A stretch of 64,000 nucleotides of DNA from Gavia stellata (GCF_030936135.1 NC_082637.1:47742603-47806602); one strand, 5' to 3'. Shown: positions 25,498 to 39,291, numbered from the stretch's first letter. A program made the numbers and translations. The notes: generated from the letters alone by a model not told the origin.

Positions 25498-27161
25498 TCT
25501 AAAAGAAGGTAAAAATATTTTATTGCTGAATAGTAATAAAAAGACATAAACTTCAGGAGGGCTGTGATTTTGTAACCAACTCATTTGTTTGTCTTATGTG
25601 AAAATGTGTTCCTGGAGTATCAGGATCATTTAAAGTGCCAAGACCAGAAATTTAATTTCTCTAAAAGTATATTAGCGTATTTAAAGGATGATTTTATTTG
25701 TGTGGGTATTTTTTTTTTCTGTTTGCCACAATGGTTTTGCTGTCTTTCCTGTCTCTCCTGAAGATTCATGCAATAGCCTCCAGATATGATAAACGTAGCT
25801 TTAATTCTATTTTATTTGAGGATTGTCACCAAAGGAAGACTTAAAATGGTCTTTGTTTTCATAAAGAATATTTAAGAAATACCTTCATCTCAATTTTTTG
25901 ACAATGACAGAGCTGAGTGACAACAATGTAGCTGAATAGATCCCTTTGGTTTAATCTCAGCTGTAACCTGCAAATTACAGTTTTGTAATCCTTGCTTAAT
26001 GATACATACCGGCTTGATGTAAGTCACACCTCCAGGCCAGGAAGACTCATATTGATTCATTTGGTTAGTGTGTACCCCAAGCGTACAAGCAGGGCTTGTA
26101 AATTGTTAGACCCTCTGCCCTTGGGATAGATCATGTTTTCATTCTGAGAGGTACTGTACAAAATTATGCATGTTTGTTGCTCCATTATTAATTCACTTTC
26201 CATCTGTTCAAAATGTGCTTCTACATAGTACTTAGCCTGCTGACCATAAGTGGGCATTCTTTAAAAGCTTAATAGAGCATATTGCCATCATTTAATGTAG
26301 GAGTAAAGAAGAAATTCAACACAGGAGTTCTACAACAGTCCGTGATATCCATGTTGAATTCCTGACCGGGTTTAATTCTTAATGCCTGTCTTTCTTCTGA
26401 GGTCAGTATTTTGCTGACTGATTTGGTTAACAGCGGTTTTTGTTATGTGCATTTTATTTTATTTGGCTAAGAATGTGTCGTGACCTCCTGAGATTTGTGT
26501 TTTGTACATGTTATCAGTAAAATGTCAGAGGACAGTTTATTCCCTCATTTTTAATGTAGCTCCCTTCTTGCTGTTTTCTATATTCCTTGTTGTGAGATAG
26601 TAAAATTTATGTCTGAGCCCTCTGCTCTTGTGTTCCTTGGGTCTACCTGACAGTGCCAGCACTGAGGTGTGGTAGAGCAGCTCAGTGCCTTATTTTTTAT
26701 CAAGAGTTAGACTTTTTGACCTTTTCTTTCTGTTTGTTAAGTTTCTAATGTTCTTAGAATTTATACTGTGAGGAAAGAGTCAGTCATTTTTTGTGCATGA
26801 GTGAAGAGCAATGAATACAAAAAAAGCGTCTTGGGGGCAAGCGTTTTCAGTGCATTGAATTATGCAGTGAGATCAAATGTTTATTGCTTTGGTAGAAAAT
26901 GAAGGAATTCCATGGAAATAAGAGGGCAGTAATGCAGAGTTAAGCTTCACAGAGGGACAGAAAAGCTGTATGTGGAGGACTGGAGGAGGATGTGAGAAAC
27001 AGCAGTACAGCAGTGGTAAATAAAGCTAGGATTATTTAGAAGAGTTTAGAAAAAAAAGAATGGCGGGGTTTTGGTCCTTTTCAGTTCCTGCCTTTTAATG
27101 GTTCAGATCTTTTTGTTGTGCTCTTCCCTGGGGACTCGATTCAATTCACTTTCCCTTCCCT

Positions 27162-27181
27162 CCCCCCCGCCCCCCCCCCCC
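27162..27181 (+). repeat. Poly-C run
   Basis: Twenty bases that are all C except one G at 27169, in a C/T-rich 27150-27200 context inside the first LRRC2 intron. It is a length-unstable homopolymer and prone to sequencing error; no function is inferred. Confidence 0.9.
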
Positions 27182-29999
27182 TTCACCTCCCATCCACCTC
27201 ACACAGTAATACAGAGCTTTTATAGCTAATTAGCTATGCTCACTGGTAGATGAGTTTTGGAAAAAAGATGAGTAGGTGGTTTGGGCCTGTTTATTGAAAA
27301 TGTTATTTTCTGCCTTTTCCTGGTGATCTCTTACTATTGCATTGTCTGCCCTCTGTTGTGCTGCTAGTCTCTGGGGTTCAAATGACAAAAAATTGAATTG
27401 GCTTATGTGTCAAAGCATCTGAAAGAGGTGTTTCAACTTTCATGTCTGCTGATATGGAAAATTCTGTCATCTGAGCACTTCCAGACTGCAGCTGGAGGCG
27501 ACACCCTTTGGTAGGGCTGCCTAGTGCAATCAGGTACTCAGGTGTCTCTCTTTCTGTAACAAGAAGTATCAGATGCAAGGTGTTGAAGGATCGCAAAATG
27601 GGCTAAGGATGTGTCTCTGCTCTAACCTATTTTCTTGTCTATCAAGTAGATTCAGAAAAGATTTTGAGAGTCTAGGTACTCCTTGAGCTGAACATGTTGC
27701 TGGGCGTTTTCTGTCTGTCCAGTCTTCTTCTTCCTAGCTCATTTACATTTCATAGCTCGCTGTGGTATAAAGCAGTCCGCAATTAGACACTGAGAGAAAC
27801 TGGAAGACTTACTTCAAATATATATATTTTTTATTCTCAAGCCTCCTCTATTGACATTTTAAATATCAGAATGTCCTCCAGATGCCTACTTGTAAAAAGC
27901 ATACTGATCTGTCTAATGAAAACTGAAACTAAGGATGAGTACCTTTTCTGCAGCTCTCAATAACACCTTCAACTACTCCTTCACTGCTCCTTTCATACCT
28001 TGATAAGTTATTGCTCCCACCATCTCTCTGAGAGGCTTTCTACTTCTGATATGGTGGAAATCCTTTCCCTATTTATTTGTAAACCTGCAGTAAGTGACTT
28101 CACTTGCTTTTTTGTGTTTTTACATTTAATTTATCAGAGCATATACTGCCTTCCCATTTCTTCATTTGAACATAAAAGCCATTTAATCTTTTTTTATTTT
28201 TCTATTTTTGGAAATGAGGGGAGAAAGAGATCCTTACAATGGCTTTGTCAGAATGTACTTACTCTGAGGTTGTGCTGTCTTCATGCAGTTTGCCAGCACT
28301 TTACACAATGAGCTGCACTTTGAACTAACTTCACTCTTATATGTAGCTCATCTTCTGAAATATTTGTTGAAGATGTTTTTCCTTATTTTCTCTTTATAAA
28401 GATGTTGCATGGGAGTACACTGCAGTCATTATTACTTAGTTCTCTGATGACCCATGTATAGTGTGCTGCTCCTTGAATCACGTCCTCTTGTGGTCTCTCA
28501 GGCTAGCTGCTCTGATAAACATTCATATGTAGTTTCCAAAAGTGTATATTGTCTGCAGTGTGTCAATGTGCTATGTGTATGCTGATAGTTGAAGTCTCCT
28601 GCTGTTGCTGTGCTGCCTGCTTTCAAGTGTCTCTAACATCCCTTAAGGTTTCAGTAAGTGCCACAATTTGTGCTGGGCAGTTTACAGCTGTCTTAGTAAC
28701 AACTTTCCTATTTAGGCATGCAGTTTTGATCCCTAAAGATTTATTTTGGTAACATTGAGTCAAATATGACTTTTAATTTATGTTATCGTATTCCCATAAA
28801 TATAGTCTGCCCTGCAGTTTCTATCTCATACCTTGCTATGAGTGTCCAAAAATTACTTATTTTCACCAAGTTTGGAAGATGCTTCTTGTACTTAAGTTTG
28901 TAACTGTTTTCTTATATGTGGCTTAAAACCAGACATTCTGTTTCATGTGCCATTATTTTAACATCTTAGCATTTTGGAGAAAATTCCATACTTAGCTGGG
29001 AATATATGTACAGGTTTTGTTACTTCCTACTTGAACTTTACAAACTTGCATCTGATTCTCTTTCTAGGACATGCCATTTTTGACTTTCTCCTGAACTTTG
29101 TGCCCTTCTTCACCTGTCAGTTTTCTTCAAGTCTTTAGCTTAAAATTTCTGCCAGAAGGTGGAGATCACATAAATGAATCTCATTTACCACAAGAATCTA
29201 TCATTCTAAGTGTGAGATGAGATTTATGATGCAAGGGGCTCTGCAGAGTCTTATTTTCGTATAAGGAAGGCTTGCTTCAGTTAATCAACCTGTTCCTTAA
29301 TTGACTAAGCTGAAATAAATCTGTCTTAAATTAAAGCACGTGCTTTTGGCAATGCTTAATTATATCAAATTGAATTTGCACCTGAAGTTATATGGGTAAA
29401 AGTTTGCCCTGGATATGAGCCTAAAGTTACACTGAAATTGAACCTGAAATTAGTTAGTATGTGATAACGTTGACCTTTACCTCCACCTTCTAAGATGATA
29501 TTGGAAGATAATGTGTAAAAAAATTAAAATAAATCATTATACTTGAACAAGAAAGGGCAGGGAAAATGGAATATCTCTAACTTCTTACTTTCTAAAATTA
29601 TTTTTTTCCAGCTGAAAAATTTGGCATATATCACCAGGCCCTTGTTTTTATTTATACATGTAACTTGTTCTGGGAGAATGTATTTCCTACCCTATTGAAA
29701 TAAAAGGCATTGTTCATGCTGTTTTCTGTGACAGTGAGCTCAGTCTCCACTTTTCTCTTATTCCCTGGGTGTCACTGTTTTATAAGCAGTAAGTGAAAAC
29801 CTGCTCATCTGAAATCTATATGTAAGTCTAGAAAATCTCAGCATGACTCCAGGAATGCCTTTTTTATTTTTAATGGTCAATACATTAGGTGCATAATTAT
29901 ATTTTGTTAGGTACTTGTGCGAACAAAGATCACGCTTTAAGACTTATTTGCCATATTGTTTCAGTTGATTCACATAAACCCTTTTTGGCACTATTTCAG

Positions 30000-30210
30000 G
30001 ATAAAGCAGGAATGGAATTTCATACTAGAGTGCCGGAAGAAAGGCATTCCTCAATCAAAATACCTCAAGAATGGCTTTGTAGACACTGATGAGAAGATCT
30101 TGGACACTTATGGCAAGACTCCTCGGCTCCAGAAGAGGCATGCTTTGTCAGATGAAGCAAATAAGGAGAGAAACAAGTTTATTTTTCAGCTTTCTGGAAA
30201 GCAGTGGACG
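30000..30210 (+). CDS. LRRC2: LRRC2 coding exon 2 (residues 42-112)
   Basis: A 211-nt exon between acceptor CTATTTCAG and donor GTAAAT. Its first base completes Lys42. It then encodes I-K-Q-E-W-N-F-I-L-E-C-R-K-K-G-I-P-Q and continues through K-N-G-F-V-D-T-D to F-I-F-Q-L-S-G-K-Q-W-T. This is the conserved pre-repeat region of LRRC2: E-W-N-F, C-R-K-K-G-I-P and the F-x-L-S-G-x-x-W-T block are typical of the family as I remember it. The exon ends in phase 0. It is the only coding exon here without a same-subfamily inverted CR1 pair directly around it. Copies B upstream and C downstream are both antisense but belong to different subfamilies. Confidence 0.95.
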
Positions 30211-33112
30211 GTAAATATAATGGAAAATATGTTTCTATTAAAGAGTTTGGGTAGCTTAGCACTGTAACTTTTAATCCCCCAACCTTTGTTTTTTTTGCCA
30301 ATGCATATGAAATTGATGCTTTTTCACAGTGTTAGAAGTGACAAAAGCATTTCCTGTCTTACCCTGAACTAGTGGTTAAGTTTTCAAATATGCCTATTTT
30401 AAATTCTCTACTGATACATGTAATTTAGCCCTCTGAAAAAATTTGGTATAAGCAATCGTATTGCAATAAGGTATCTTTCTCTGAAATTCCCCAATGGATG
30501 GAAAGAGATGAAAATAATATTCAGCTTCGTTGGCTTGTTGATGTCTTCTACTACTCAGAGATGTGTCTTCTTGCTCTAATGGTGTGATAACATTTTTCTC
30601 AAGCTCTGTTCAAATCAAAACTAATATTAGCATCAATTCACAATGGTCTTGCTGAAAAAAGCACTTTACTTGCCATTGTGTTTGATGTGGAATAGCATTT
30701 TGGAAGTAAGTTCTGAATGAATGCTGTTTTGAAATTCACCAAAAGGTGGATTAGAGTCAGCCTGAAAAGCTTTGACTGAAAAGTATTTTAAATATACACT
30801 ACTTTATTAATGAGAAAGTGAAATTAGAATTTTGACTTCTGTGTAGTTTATAATTTTGAAATATATTTTTGAGATTTTCATTACAAAAACCGCAATTTAA
30901 AAAGTCAATTGATAAAGTGGCTAAAATTTACTAAAACAGTTCATTCGATTGACCTGAAAAATAACTTTGCCCCAGATCTGATCTTGAATATGAAGGTGTT
31001 TTATTTTCAGCTTTCATTTTTTTTCTGGCTTTAGTTCTTTTCTGAATGAACATAAAATAGATGACATTTCTAGAAAATAGAAACCCTTGGTTCCCATCCA
31101 GCTCTAGTAAGGAGACTATTTCTTCAGCTGATGCCAATCATTTGTGTGGTAGGATTGGTTGCTGGAGAGCTATCACATGTCATCTTTCAAGAACCTTGGA
31201 TATTGGAAATTTTGTTAGAGATGTATAGTCTTATACTGCACACTTTCCTGTATTGTAAACTTTATAGGTATGTTAGGAGGAAAAAAAAGAGATATTACAG
31301 CTCCTTAGACACGGATATAGTAGCAACTGCAAATGTTTTCAGTGCATCAGGGAACAGAGAGCTGCATAACTAAACTTTTCTGTTGCTTATTCTCTTTTGC
31401 CAAACCATTAACATTTTGCTGTGTCACTGTAAAGAAGCCTTTACATTAGGAGGCAAAATCAAACATACATAATTTGTTCTGTTTTCCAAAGCATTTCATT
31501 TCAACTGACATGCTGAAAGATCACATTTAAGAAGTATCGGAGTACTGTTAAGTCCATTATGCCACCTTGAGCAGTACACTCCTAACCACCATGCGCTTTG
31601 AATCTGTCTCCATATCATATGCTCACTGTGGCCATATCACACAACCACTGTGCCTCATTGTGCAGCTCTAGCCTGGTTAAAGTGGGCTTCCTGTTTCAAC
31701 AAGATACTGTGACACAGTTCAGGTGTCTTCAGACAAAGATAAGATCAAAGTGGCTTTATTTAGAGAAGACCAATGCTCCTTCAAAATCAAAGAACATTGC
31801 CAGTCTCTAACAGCTGAAAATTATCTAAAAAAATGTGAAAATTCACTTGACAAAGTTCTGAAAGAAGTGTATTTCCCCTCATTGCAGAAATTTTGTAAAA
31901 AATGTATCTGTTATACAAATCATACCACTTATTTTTGTTTTTTTAATCTCAACTGCTGGTTCTAAACCAAGGACAGAATTGGACGTGACAGTCTTTTCTC
32001 CTATTGCTCTTTCACAAAAAAGTGCACTTAGGCAAAATGAATTTGCAAACTATACAACCAAAGCTGCACAAACTGGCAATTTGCATGTGAAAAGATCTGT
32101 GGACATGTGACAGTCTTCTCAGAGAAGCCTGTGAGTTATATAGCTGGCAGCTGTGGTATCAATTGTGGTTTAACTTTTGTAATGTGTTTTGCACACAGAT
32201 ACATCTATGAGTTGAAAGTTTGGAAGATTAAGCACTCAGACACTAGAAATCAGAGCTGGGATTGCCTGTGCAGTTTTACAGGCACATAACCAGCTTGGTT
32301 TGCTGTTGGCTGGCCACTTAAAGTTGGCAGCTGCAAACAGCACAGCCCTGTGAAGTGTCCATTTGGGAACTAGCTGCTGAATCCTCTATCTCACTTGCTT
32401 TTAGCTGATAAGTATTTCTATTATGTTTCCACTTTCCTCTCATCAATGAAGCAGTAATATATCCTCTAGACAGTTGATAGCTAAATCTGAGTAGGTTGCT
32501 GGTATGACTTACAGATTTAATTTTGAGAACTGGGCTTGCTTCTGGGCTGTACCAGTTCTCTTTCTGGATGCTGTGAAGTTAGGTCTCACAAAGGAGTAAT
32601 TCCCAGCATAGGAATTTTTCAAGATCAAAGCAAGTGGCTTTACCACATCCTTCCGATAGGTCTCAGTGTCAGGGCTCTCATTGGAAACTTCAGCAGCAAA
32701 TGAGCTGAGTTCACAAATCAGCTAATCATGGTATTTGCAATGTTGCAGTCATTTAGAATGGTAGCTTGTGTTGGGCACTAATCAGCACCCAGGCTGTCTA
32801 CATGGTAAAAATGTAAATGCATCACAAAGATGCTATTGTCTCATGCTCCATATCTGTACCACATAACAGTGAATCTGGCCCACTGCTTCTGCATTGTTGA
32901 GTACGAGGTTAAAAAGGGGTTTTGTAAAACATTCCATCATATACTGGGATAGCTTGGACAATTATTTTGAAAATCAGCTGGATAGTGCTCTTTTGAAAAT
33001 CATCTTGGATGTGCTTCTGAGAACCTTTGTAAGGGAGAAAATCACAGAATCACAGAATCACAGAATCAGTACGGTTGGAAAAGACCTGTAAGATCATCGA
33101 GTCCAACCTGGG

Positions 33113-33243
33113 AAAAAAAAAAAAAAAAAAAAACACAACACCACACAACGTCAAAAAACCCACAAAAGAAAAAAAAAAAAACACCACAAAACCCATGCCA
33201 CACAACAACAATAACAAGCCACAACCCACCCAACACCACACAG
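33113..33243. repeat. A/C-rich low-complexity expansion inside CR1 copy C
   Basis: The + strand is almost free of T and G: a run of about 21 A, then CACAACACCAC-type blocks, a second A run of about 13, then ACAACAACAATAACAAG-like repeats. On the element's own sense strand this is a G/T-rich 3' UTR. Copy D has only a short GGTGGTGTTGGGTTGATGG stretch at the equivalent place, so this looks like a local expansion of about 100 bp. Confidence 0.85.
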
Positions 33244-33254
33244 CACCATGTCCA

Positions 33255-34244
33255 TCAAGCTACATCCCACAATGCCACATCCACACGCTCCTTGAATACC
33301 TCCAGGGAGGGTGACTCTACCACGTCCCTGGGCAGCCTATTCCAGTGTTTCACCACTCTCTCAGTGAAGAACTTTTTCCTAATGTCTAGCCTGAACCTCC
33401 CCTGTCGCAACTTGAGGCCATTTCCTCTAGTCCTGTCACTAGTCACTTGGGAGAAGAGACCAACACCCACCTCTCTGCAACCCCCCTTCAGGTAGTTGTA
33501 GAGAGCGATAAGGTCTCCCCTCAGCCTCCTCTTCTCCAGACGGAACAACCCCAGCTCCCTCAGCCGCTCCTCATAAGACTTGTGTTCCAGACCCCTCACC
33601 AGCTTCGTCGCCCTTCTGTGGACATGCTCCAGCACCTCAATGTCCTTCTTGTAGTGAGGGGCCCAAAACTGAACACAGTATTCGAGGTGCGGCCTCACCA
33701 GAGCCGAGTACAGAGGCATGATCACCTCCCTGCTCCTGCTGGCCACACCATTTCTGATACAAGCCAGGATGCCGTTGGCCTTCTTGGCCACCTGGGCACA
33801 CTGCTGGCTCATATTCAGCCGGCTGTCGATCAACACCCCCAGGTCCTTTTCTGCAGGGGAACTTTCCAGCCACTCATCCCCAAGCCTGTAGCGTTGCCTG
33901 GCGTTGTTGTGGCCGAAGTGTAGAACCCGGCACTTGGCCTTATTGAACTTCATCCGGTTGGCCTCAGCCCATCGATCCAGCCTGTCCAGATCCCTCTGCA
34001 GAGCCTTCCTACCCTCAAGCAGATCAACACTCCCTCCCAACTTGGTGTCGTCTGCAAACTTGCTGAGGGAGCACTCTATCCCCTCATCCAGATCATCAAT
34101 GAAGACATTAAACAAGACCGGTCCCAAAACTGAGCCCTGGGGGACTCCGCTTGTGACCGGCCGCCAGCTGGATTTCACCCCATTCACCACAACCCTCTGG
34201 GCTCGGCCATCCAGCCAGTTTTTTACCCAGCGCAGATCACACAT
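33255..34244 (-). pseudogene. CR1 RT C-terminal fragment of copy C (329 codons, uninterrupted)
   Basis: An uninterrupted minus-strand frame from [10 protein letters not shown] through [15 protein letters not shown], the catalytic F-A-D-D (codons at 34058-34047) and [10 protein letters not shown] to the terminal [12 protein letters not shown] region. It keeps the natural C-terminus that copies A and B lost. The endonuclease and the N-terminal RT fingers are absent, so it is an inactive fragment despite its open frame. The lack of any stop suggests a relatively recent insertion. Confidence 0.92.
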
Positions 34245-37200
34245 TTTGAGTTCCTAATACTAATTCCTTCCTTCAGGACCTCTGTGCCACTTTTTTCCCA
34301 CCTCTCAAATGTCATTGAAATGATAACTTATTTTCATTAGGTGGAGACCCACTGTTCGTTGTAGTTGTAAAAGAATTATTTTAACATATCTGAGGAAAGA
34401 TAAAGCTCATACAATGAGTATTAGGTTAGACAAATAGGCACAGAGTACTAGCTAAAGAGAGTAGGGCTTGATTTTGCAGTATATGAATTCTGAGGAATTG
34501 TATTCTGTTTATGCAGATCCATAATTCCTTGTGGATCATTAATTCTTATTAGTTATTGTTCACTTTTAGGCTAATTTTTTGAGACGTGCAGTTTGAGCCT
34601 CTAAACATCTCAAGTCACGATGTTTTTTTAACAGCGTGGTCACACTAACTTAATGGAAATCTTCTGAACTACAATGTTGTAAGTAGGATTACTATCAAAC
34701 CTTTATGCTTGAAGAACATATACTCAGTGAGTCCGTCTGAATCTGAAAGTCACCCTATAACTTGGGTGCTGGTTTGGCTATGCCTGTCCAGGGTGGTTAG
34801 CTTCTGGCTGTGGACAGTGGTTGATAACTGAAGTGATGAGGTAGTTTTACCTCTCTCTGTCAGAGCTCCACCTGGAAGAGGCTGTGTGTCAACATCCTTA
34901 AGGTTCAGTGGTCCTTGCCTCCTCTTTTACATACCAACCAAATATTTATGACTCAAGGGTCTACATCCCTGTGTGGTACATTGCTGCCAGCTAGGAACTG
35001 TAATGAATTAATATTTGTATTTAGGAAAGAAAAGGTCTTATAATAACAAATGAGCTAGTCTCATAATCTGATGGTGTGAATGAAATCAAACAGGCTTTTC
35101 TCTTCTCTTCTCTTTATAAAAAATGGGCAGAACCCAGTTGTATTGCCCCAGCAGGGAGTTTCCTAAATAATTCTGTTTTTGCAAAACCCTTGGGACTTGA
35201 CAGCATGAGAATGGTGTACTGTGTCACACATAATTTGAGGTTCCCAAGGTATGTTTCAGAAAAACTTTTTATTTATCTGAGAGTTTTCAAGGCAAATCCA
35301 CCATGAAAAGGAGCTCTATAAGGACTTTGGACTCTTGAATTATGTGTTTGAATCAGTTGCCTAGGAGAGAATGATGGAGAGTTGTTGAAACACCTAATTG
35401 AGATCCTTTGTACATGTAAACATGTATCTACTGAATTAAATTCGTTCTTCAGAGAAATAGCACTGCTATTAGAGCAGAATGAAAACTGTGGCAAAATAAT
35501 GCCATGAATATTCATATGAATTTTTCAGTGAATTCACTTTAACTCTGTTTTTCCCCTCTGAGTGTTTACTTTCTGCTCCTAAATAATGAATGTTTATTCT
35601 CTAGTGGATCTGTGAATTTTAAATGATTTTCAGAAAATATTCAGGAAAAACAACTTTTTGAATTTGTGATATCAATATTGGCAAAGCAAAGATGGTGATG
35701 TTCACTCAAATACAGAGCAGGACTGTTCTTGGCTGTGCTGCTTTACCTAAGCAGAGGATCTGGATGCATACCTACTTTTAACAACTTTAGTGTCGAATGT
35801 GCACAACAACTAAATGAATGAGTGATGGTAAAATTCTTTACTCGTAAATCATGACCTTCTTGCATATAATTTATCCATGGAAAAAGGCAGCAAATTAATT
35901 CCTACATTTGTATTTATTCTCCCAGTTTTATTGTCTAACATGTTATATATTTTCGCAGAAAACAGAGAATTTCTATTTGTTATTTCCAATTGTTAGTGAC
36001 AGTGAGGTATTTATTTGCCACAAAAGGTCAAGTAGAATTGTTGCACTGAATGGACAGAGAAAATGTCTCTTGTGCTTGTTTAACTTCCAGAGATTTTGTT
36101 TTTTCCCAAAAAAGTATAAAATGCCTGACCTAGTCAGGTAATACAAGTGGCCTTGAGACACACTAGTTTTGGAACAAGCTCCAAACTTTCTCAAACATGA
36201 GGGAGATTTGTATGCAAAGTTTTGGTTTGGCCCATGACAGATAAAACTAGAGCTGGAAAAGAAACAGAATTGAAAATTCTCAGAGCTTTGATCACAGTTT
36301 TAGTTCAGGCTTATGTCTAGCAGGTAAATTGTCTCTTAATTAGAAATAGTATAATCAGCAATGGTTGTACGTTTGCTATTTATTTCCTTTTAATACTTTT
36401 TTTTTCCCCTCCCCAAAATCAAAGGAGTTTGAGGTATTGTTTTGCTGTTAAAGGCAAAAGACTGGCTATCCTCCAAGTGTCAGTCTTCATGGAAAAATTT
36501 ATCAGCAGGCTGCCAGCTTAAGCATGGCAGCAGAAGATTACAAAAGAACACAAGGGAATCAGAGAGTAAGGCAAATGTAAAGCTTGTACAAATTTCAATT
36601 CCTGTCCCTATCTACTTTTTAAATGAAGTAAAATATCACATCAATTTATGTTTCAGCAACACAAATAAAATGTATTGTAAGATGGAGAATGCTAAAAACC
36701 CACATTCTAGCAAAGTATTTGTAAACTTACATTTGCAAAATGTAAATATGGTTATAAGACATAAGGAAATAATCTCAAGGAAGGGAAGTAAGTCAGGGCA
36801 ATTGGTAGAAGAATGGAACCTTCTTCCATTCTTTTGAAGTCATGTCTGAATTTGCTTCAGTTGCTGCACAAGAATATCATGGTCTTTTAAACTACCCTTA
36901 ATAGAGAAGTAAAAATATTAAAAATATTTTTCACATTAATAATAAATAATTTAAAAAATATTTTGGCTTAATTTTTCTAAAATTATGAAGGAGTTTGATC
37001 TTAATCTGAGGGAGTGTTTTGTGTGCTGCACTGTTTTCAATGTATCAAGGAGAAGTTTGTGGGATATCCCTTTCTGTCTGGGAGAATAGCAAGGTTGTTG
37101 CCTTCACAGGGGAAAGCTTTCCCCTTTGCTCCCTGCGGCATCTGCCAGTAAGGAGCAGGAGATGGTCTGTTGTGACAACAAGGTGCAAAAAATCAGTAGG

Positions 37201-39134
37201 TCAGTCGAAAGACAAAGGCAGTCCTGGACTGTGTAATAGAGTGGCAAATGGTATCTGACTCAGACATCTTTTTCCCTATGGTATGACTTTTCTGCATCTG
37301 TTTTCTCCATGAATCAGGGTTCTTGCCTACAGTGGCTTCTATGACACTCCAGCTAAATGCTATACCCTATGTGCTGCATTTTCAGTTCTGCACAGGTGGG
37401 AAAGACAATAATAATTGAATTTTCAGTTGGTATTTATTCTTTTATTTTGCTGCAGAAAAGTGTGCAGCTGAAGGTGGAGGAGTGGAAACCCACTCCAGAA
37501 AGTTGGAAAGGTTTCTCATTACCAGCCCTGAGGCATTTCAGGCATTTTATTTTTTAACTGCCATAAACTGACAAATATAGAAGATGGATCACAATGCAGT
37601 ATACACCTAGTGGGAAAACGAAGCAAGGAATGAAATGATCCATATCAAATATGGAAGGGCAGGTAGCAAGGCAGAACTACATATATAGGCTAAGGCATGT
37701 GTAAATTGGAAAATAACTGAAATTAAAAGCAGCAACAATCAAACAAAGAACAGCTTATGATCAACAGTCCAGTATATATTTAATTACAATTAGATGTTTT
37801 AATTTAGCTAACAGTTAAGTATCACTGTTTCTAGTTCAGAAGTGCAGAATTAATAAAAAATAATTAAAACGCATCACTCTTGCTAATGTCTTGGGGGAAT
37901 TATGAAATCTAGAAGAAAAAAAAAAACAAGTGGGCAACATCCTCTATATAAAAACCAGTAATTCCTAGTGTGTTGTATTTTTCATGCACAGGAAACAAAT
38001 TTGGAAGTTATAAAGGAATTAAAGGCTGAAACTCTTACATCTGGTTTTATGGAGCAAAGTTACTGATAGCACCTCATCCAGATTATTTATTCCAGATGTT
38101 ACCGATGCACACTGATATAAAACCCAGGACAGACTGGGAAATTATGTGCTGCTTTAGAAAGTGCAGTTTAAATGATCTGACCTTCAACCTTATGAATTGA
38201 TTTTTGTCTGTTTCAAGTTCGAGGAATTTGATGACATAATTCAAACAAAGATGTGTATATCTGAACTGAATACCAGTTAGTTAAAGCAAATTTGTAAGAA
38301 TTAAAGGCTTTAAAACTTTTAGTTTCAGTAACTGTTATACATTGGAGATTTTGGACAAATAGAATAGTCTGAAAATTACTCAGAAATGAATTTATTTAGT
38401 GTGTATTTGGAACAATACTAGAATTCTTAAAGACAAAGTTTCTGCATGACTAAAACAAGAGTGAATTTCAATTGTGGACTGATTTAAAAATTAAGTATTT
38501 TTATTCTTCCTAAAGAAATTTAGTAAAAATTTTCAAACATTGCTGAAATAACTTAGGAAGTTAAGTCACTTACTTGAAAAAAGACTTTCAAAAGGTGATA
38601 TGTGTGTATCCTATCTGAAATGTTTCTGTTCCTTGGACTGTGTTCCACCTTGGCAAACAAAATTTGAAACATTGGCAGGTATTATGGATGTAGTCACTTT
38701 TTTTTTTTTTTTGGGTGGCAAACTCTATTTAGATATTCTCCATACACCCACTCTTCTGTTCTGTGTTGCATTTTACTACATCTTGATGTGTGAATTAAAG
38801 CACTGAAATGTGTTTTAAAAGAATCCTTTGGCTGGAAGAAGGAGATAATATGGGAGACACCAAACAGGCTAAGTGTTTCAGATAGGTTTCAGTTTTAGAG
38901 CAAAATTATTGCACTAGCAGTTAAAAAATGAGTATGTGGTGACAGACAGCTGCAATGCTCTTCAAAAGCAAACAGTTCCTATAATGGTTTGGCAAACTGC
39001 TCTTCTACATCAAGAGAATTAAGGCAAAGTGTTGAGGTTTGGCTGTGGAATTTTTCCCCCCTGCATTTAGAAACATGGTAGAACAAAATTCTAACTTGAT
39101 GCTTTCTATTTACCTGTTCTTATTTCATCTACAG

Positions 39135-39291
39135 GAATTTCCAGATTCTCTGAAAGAACAGATCTATCTGAAAGAATGGCATGTGTACAATACGTTGATA
39201 CAAACCGTTCCAGCCTACATTGCTTTATTTCAAGATCTGAGAGTACTTGAGTTGTCAAAAAATCAAATCAACCATCTCCCAGTGGAAATTG
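39135..39291 (+). CDS. LRRC2: LRRC2 coding exon 3 (residues 113-164 plus 1 nt), start of leucine-rich repeats
   Basis: A 157-nt exon, acceptor CATCTACAG, strong donor GTAAGT. It opens E-F-P-D-S-L-K-E-Q and carries the first repeat (about 124-145, [15 protein letters not shown]) and most of the second (147-164, [18 protein letters not shown]). These fit LxxLxLxxNxLxxLP. The pattern is that of short, P-containing LRRs as in RSU1/SHOC2-like proteins, and LRRC2 is their relative. The exon length is not a multiple of three, so skipping it alone would shift the frame. CR1 copies C (antisense, about 4.9 kb upstream) and D (sense, about 3.8 kb downstream) form an inverted pair around it. Confidence 0.95.

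Larger units (their letters stand above)
18677..29999 (+). other. LRRC2: LRRC2 intron after coding exon 1 (11.3 kb)
   Basis: Donor GTAAGC, acceptor CTATTTCAG. It contains CR1 copy B (24187-25497, antisense to the gene) and a poly-C run at 27162-27181. The rest is AT-rich sequence in which I see no exon. The stretch 22960-23150, with several TAAT/ATTA-type motifs, looks less repetitive than its surroundings, but I cannot assign a role. Confidence 0.9.
33041..34244 (-). mobile_element. CR1 LINE copy C, 5'-truncated, young-looking
   Basis: About 1.2 kb on the minus strand. Three CACAGAAT-type octamers (33041-33067) mark the 3' end, followed by the CR1 3' UTR (GGTTGGAAAAGACCTGTAAG) and a long A/C-rich block. 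A completely open C-terminal RT frame comes next. The 5' break is at about 34235-34244, just before the conserved L-R-W-V-K-N-W-L. It belongs to the same subfamily as copy D. It is antisense in the second LRRC2 intron. Confidence 0.93.
30211..39134 (+). other. LRRC2: LRRC2 intron after coding exon 2 (8.9 kb)
   Basis: Donor GTAAAT at 30211; acceptor TTTCATCTACAG ending at 39134. It carries CR1 copy C in antisense orientation (33041-34244) with an unusual A/C-rich expansion (33113-33243). It also has a poly-T run near 38699-38713. The remaining sequence is AT-rich and shows no recognisable exon. Confidence 0.9.

Noticed and set aside
33075..33314. Lys/Asn/Thr-rich 79-codon plus-strand frame
   Set aside because: It is the translation of the A/C-rich low-complexity tract inside CR1 copy C; not a gene.
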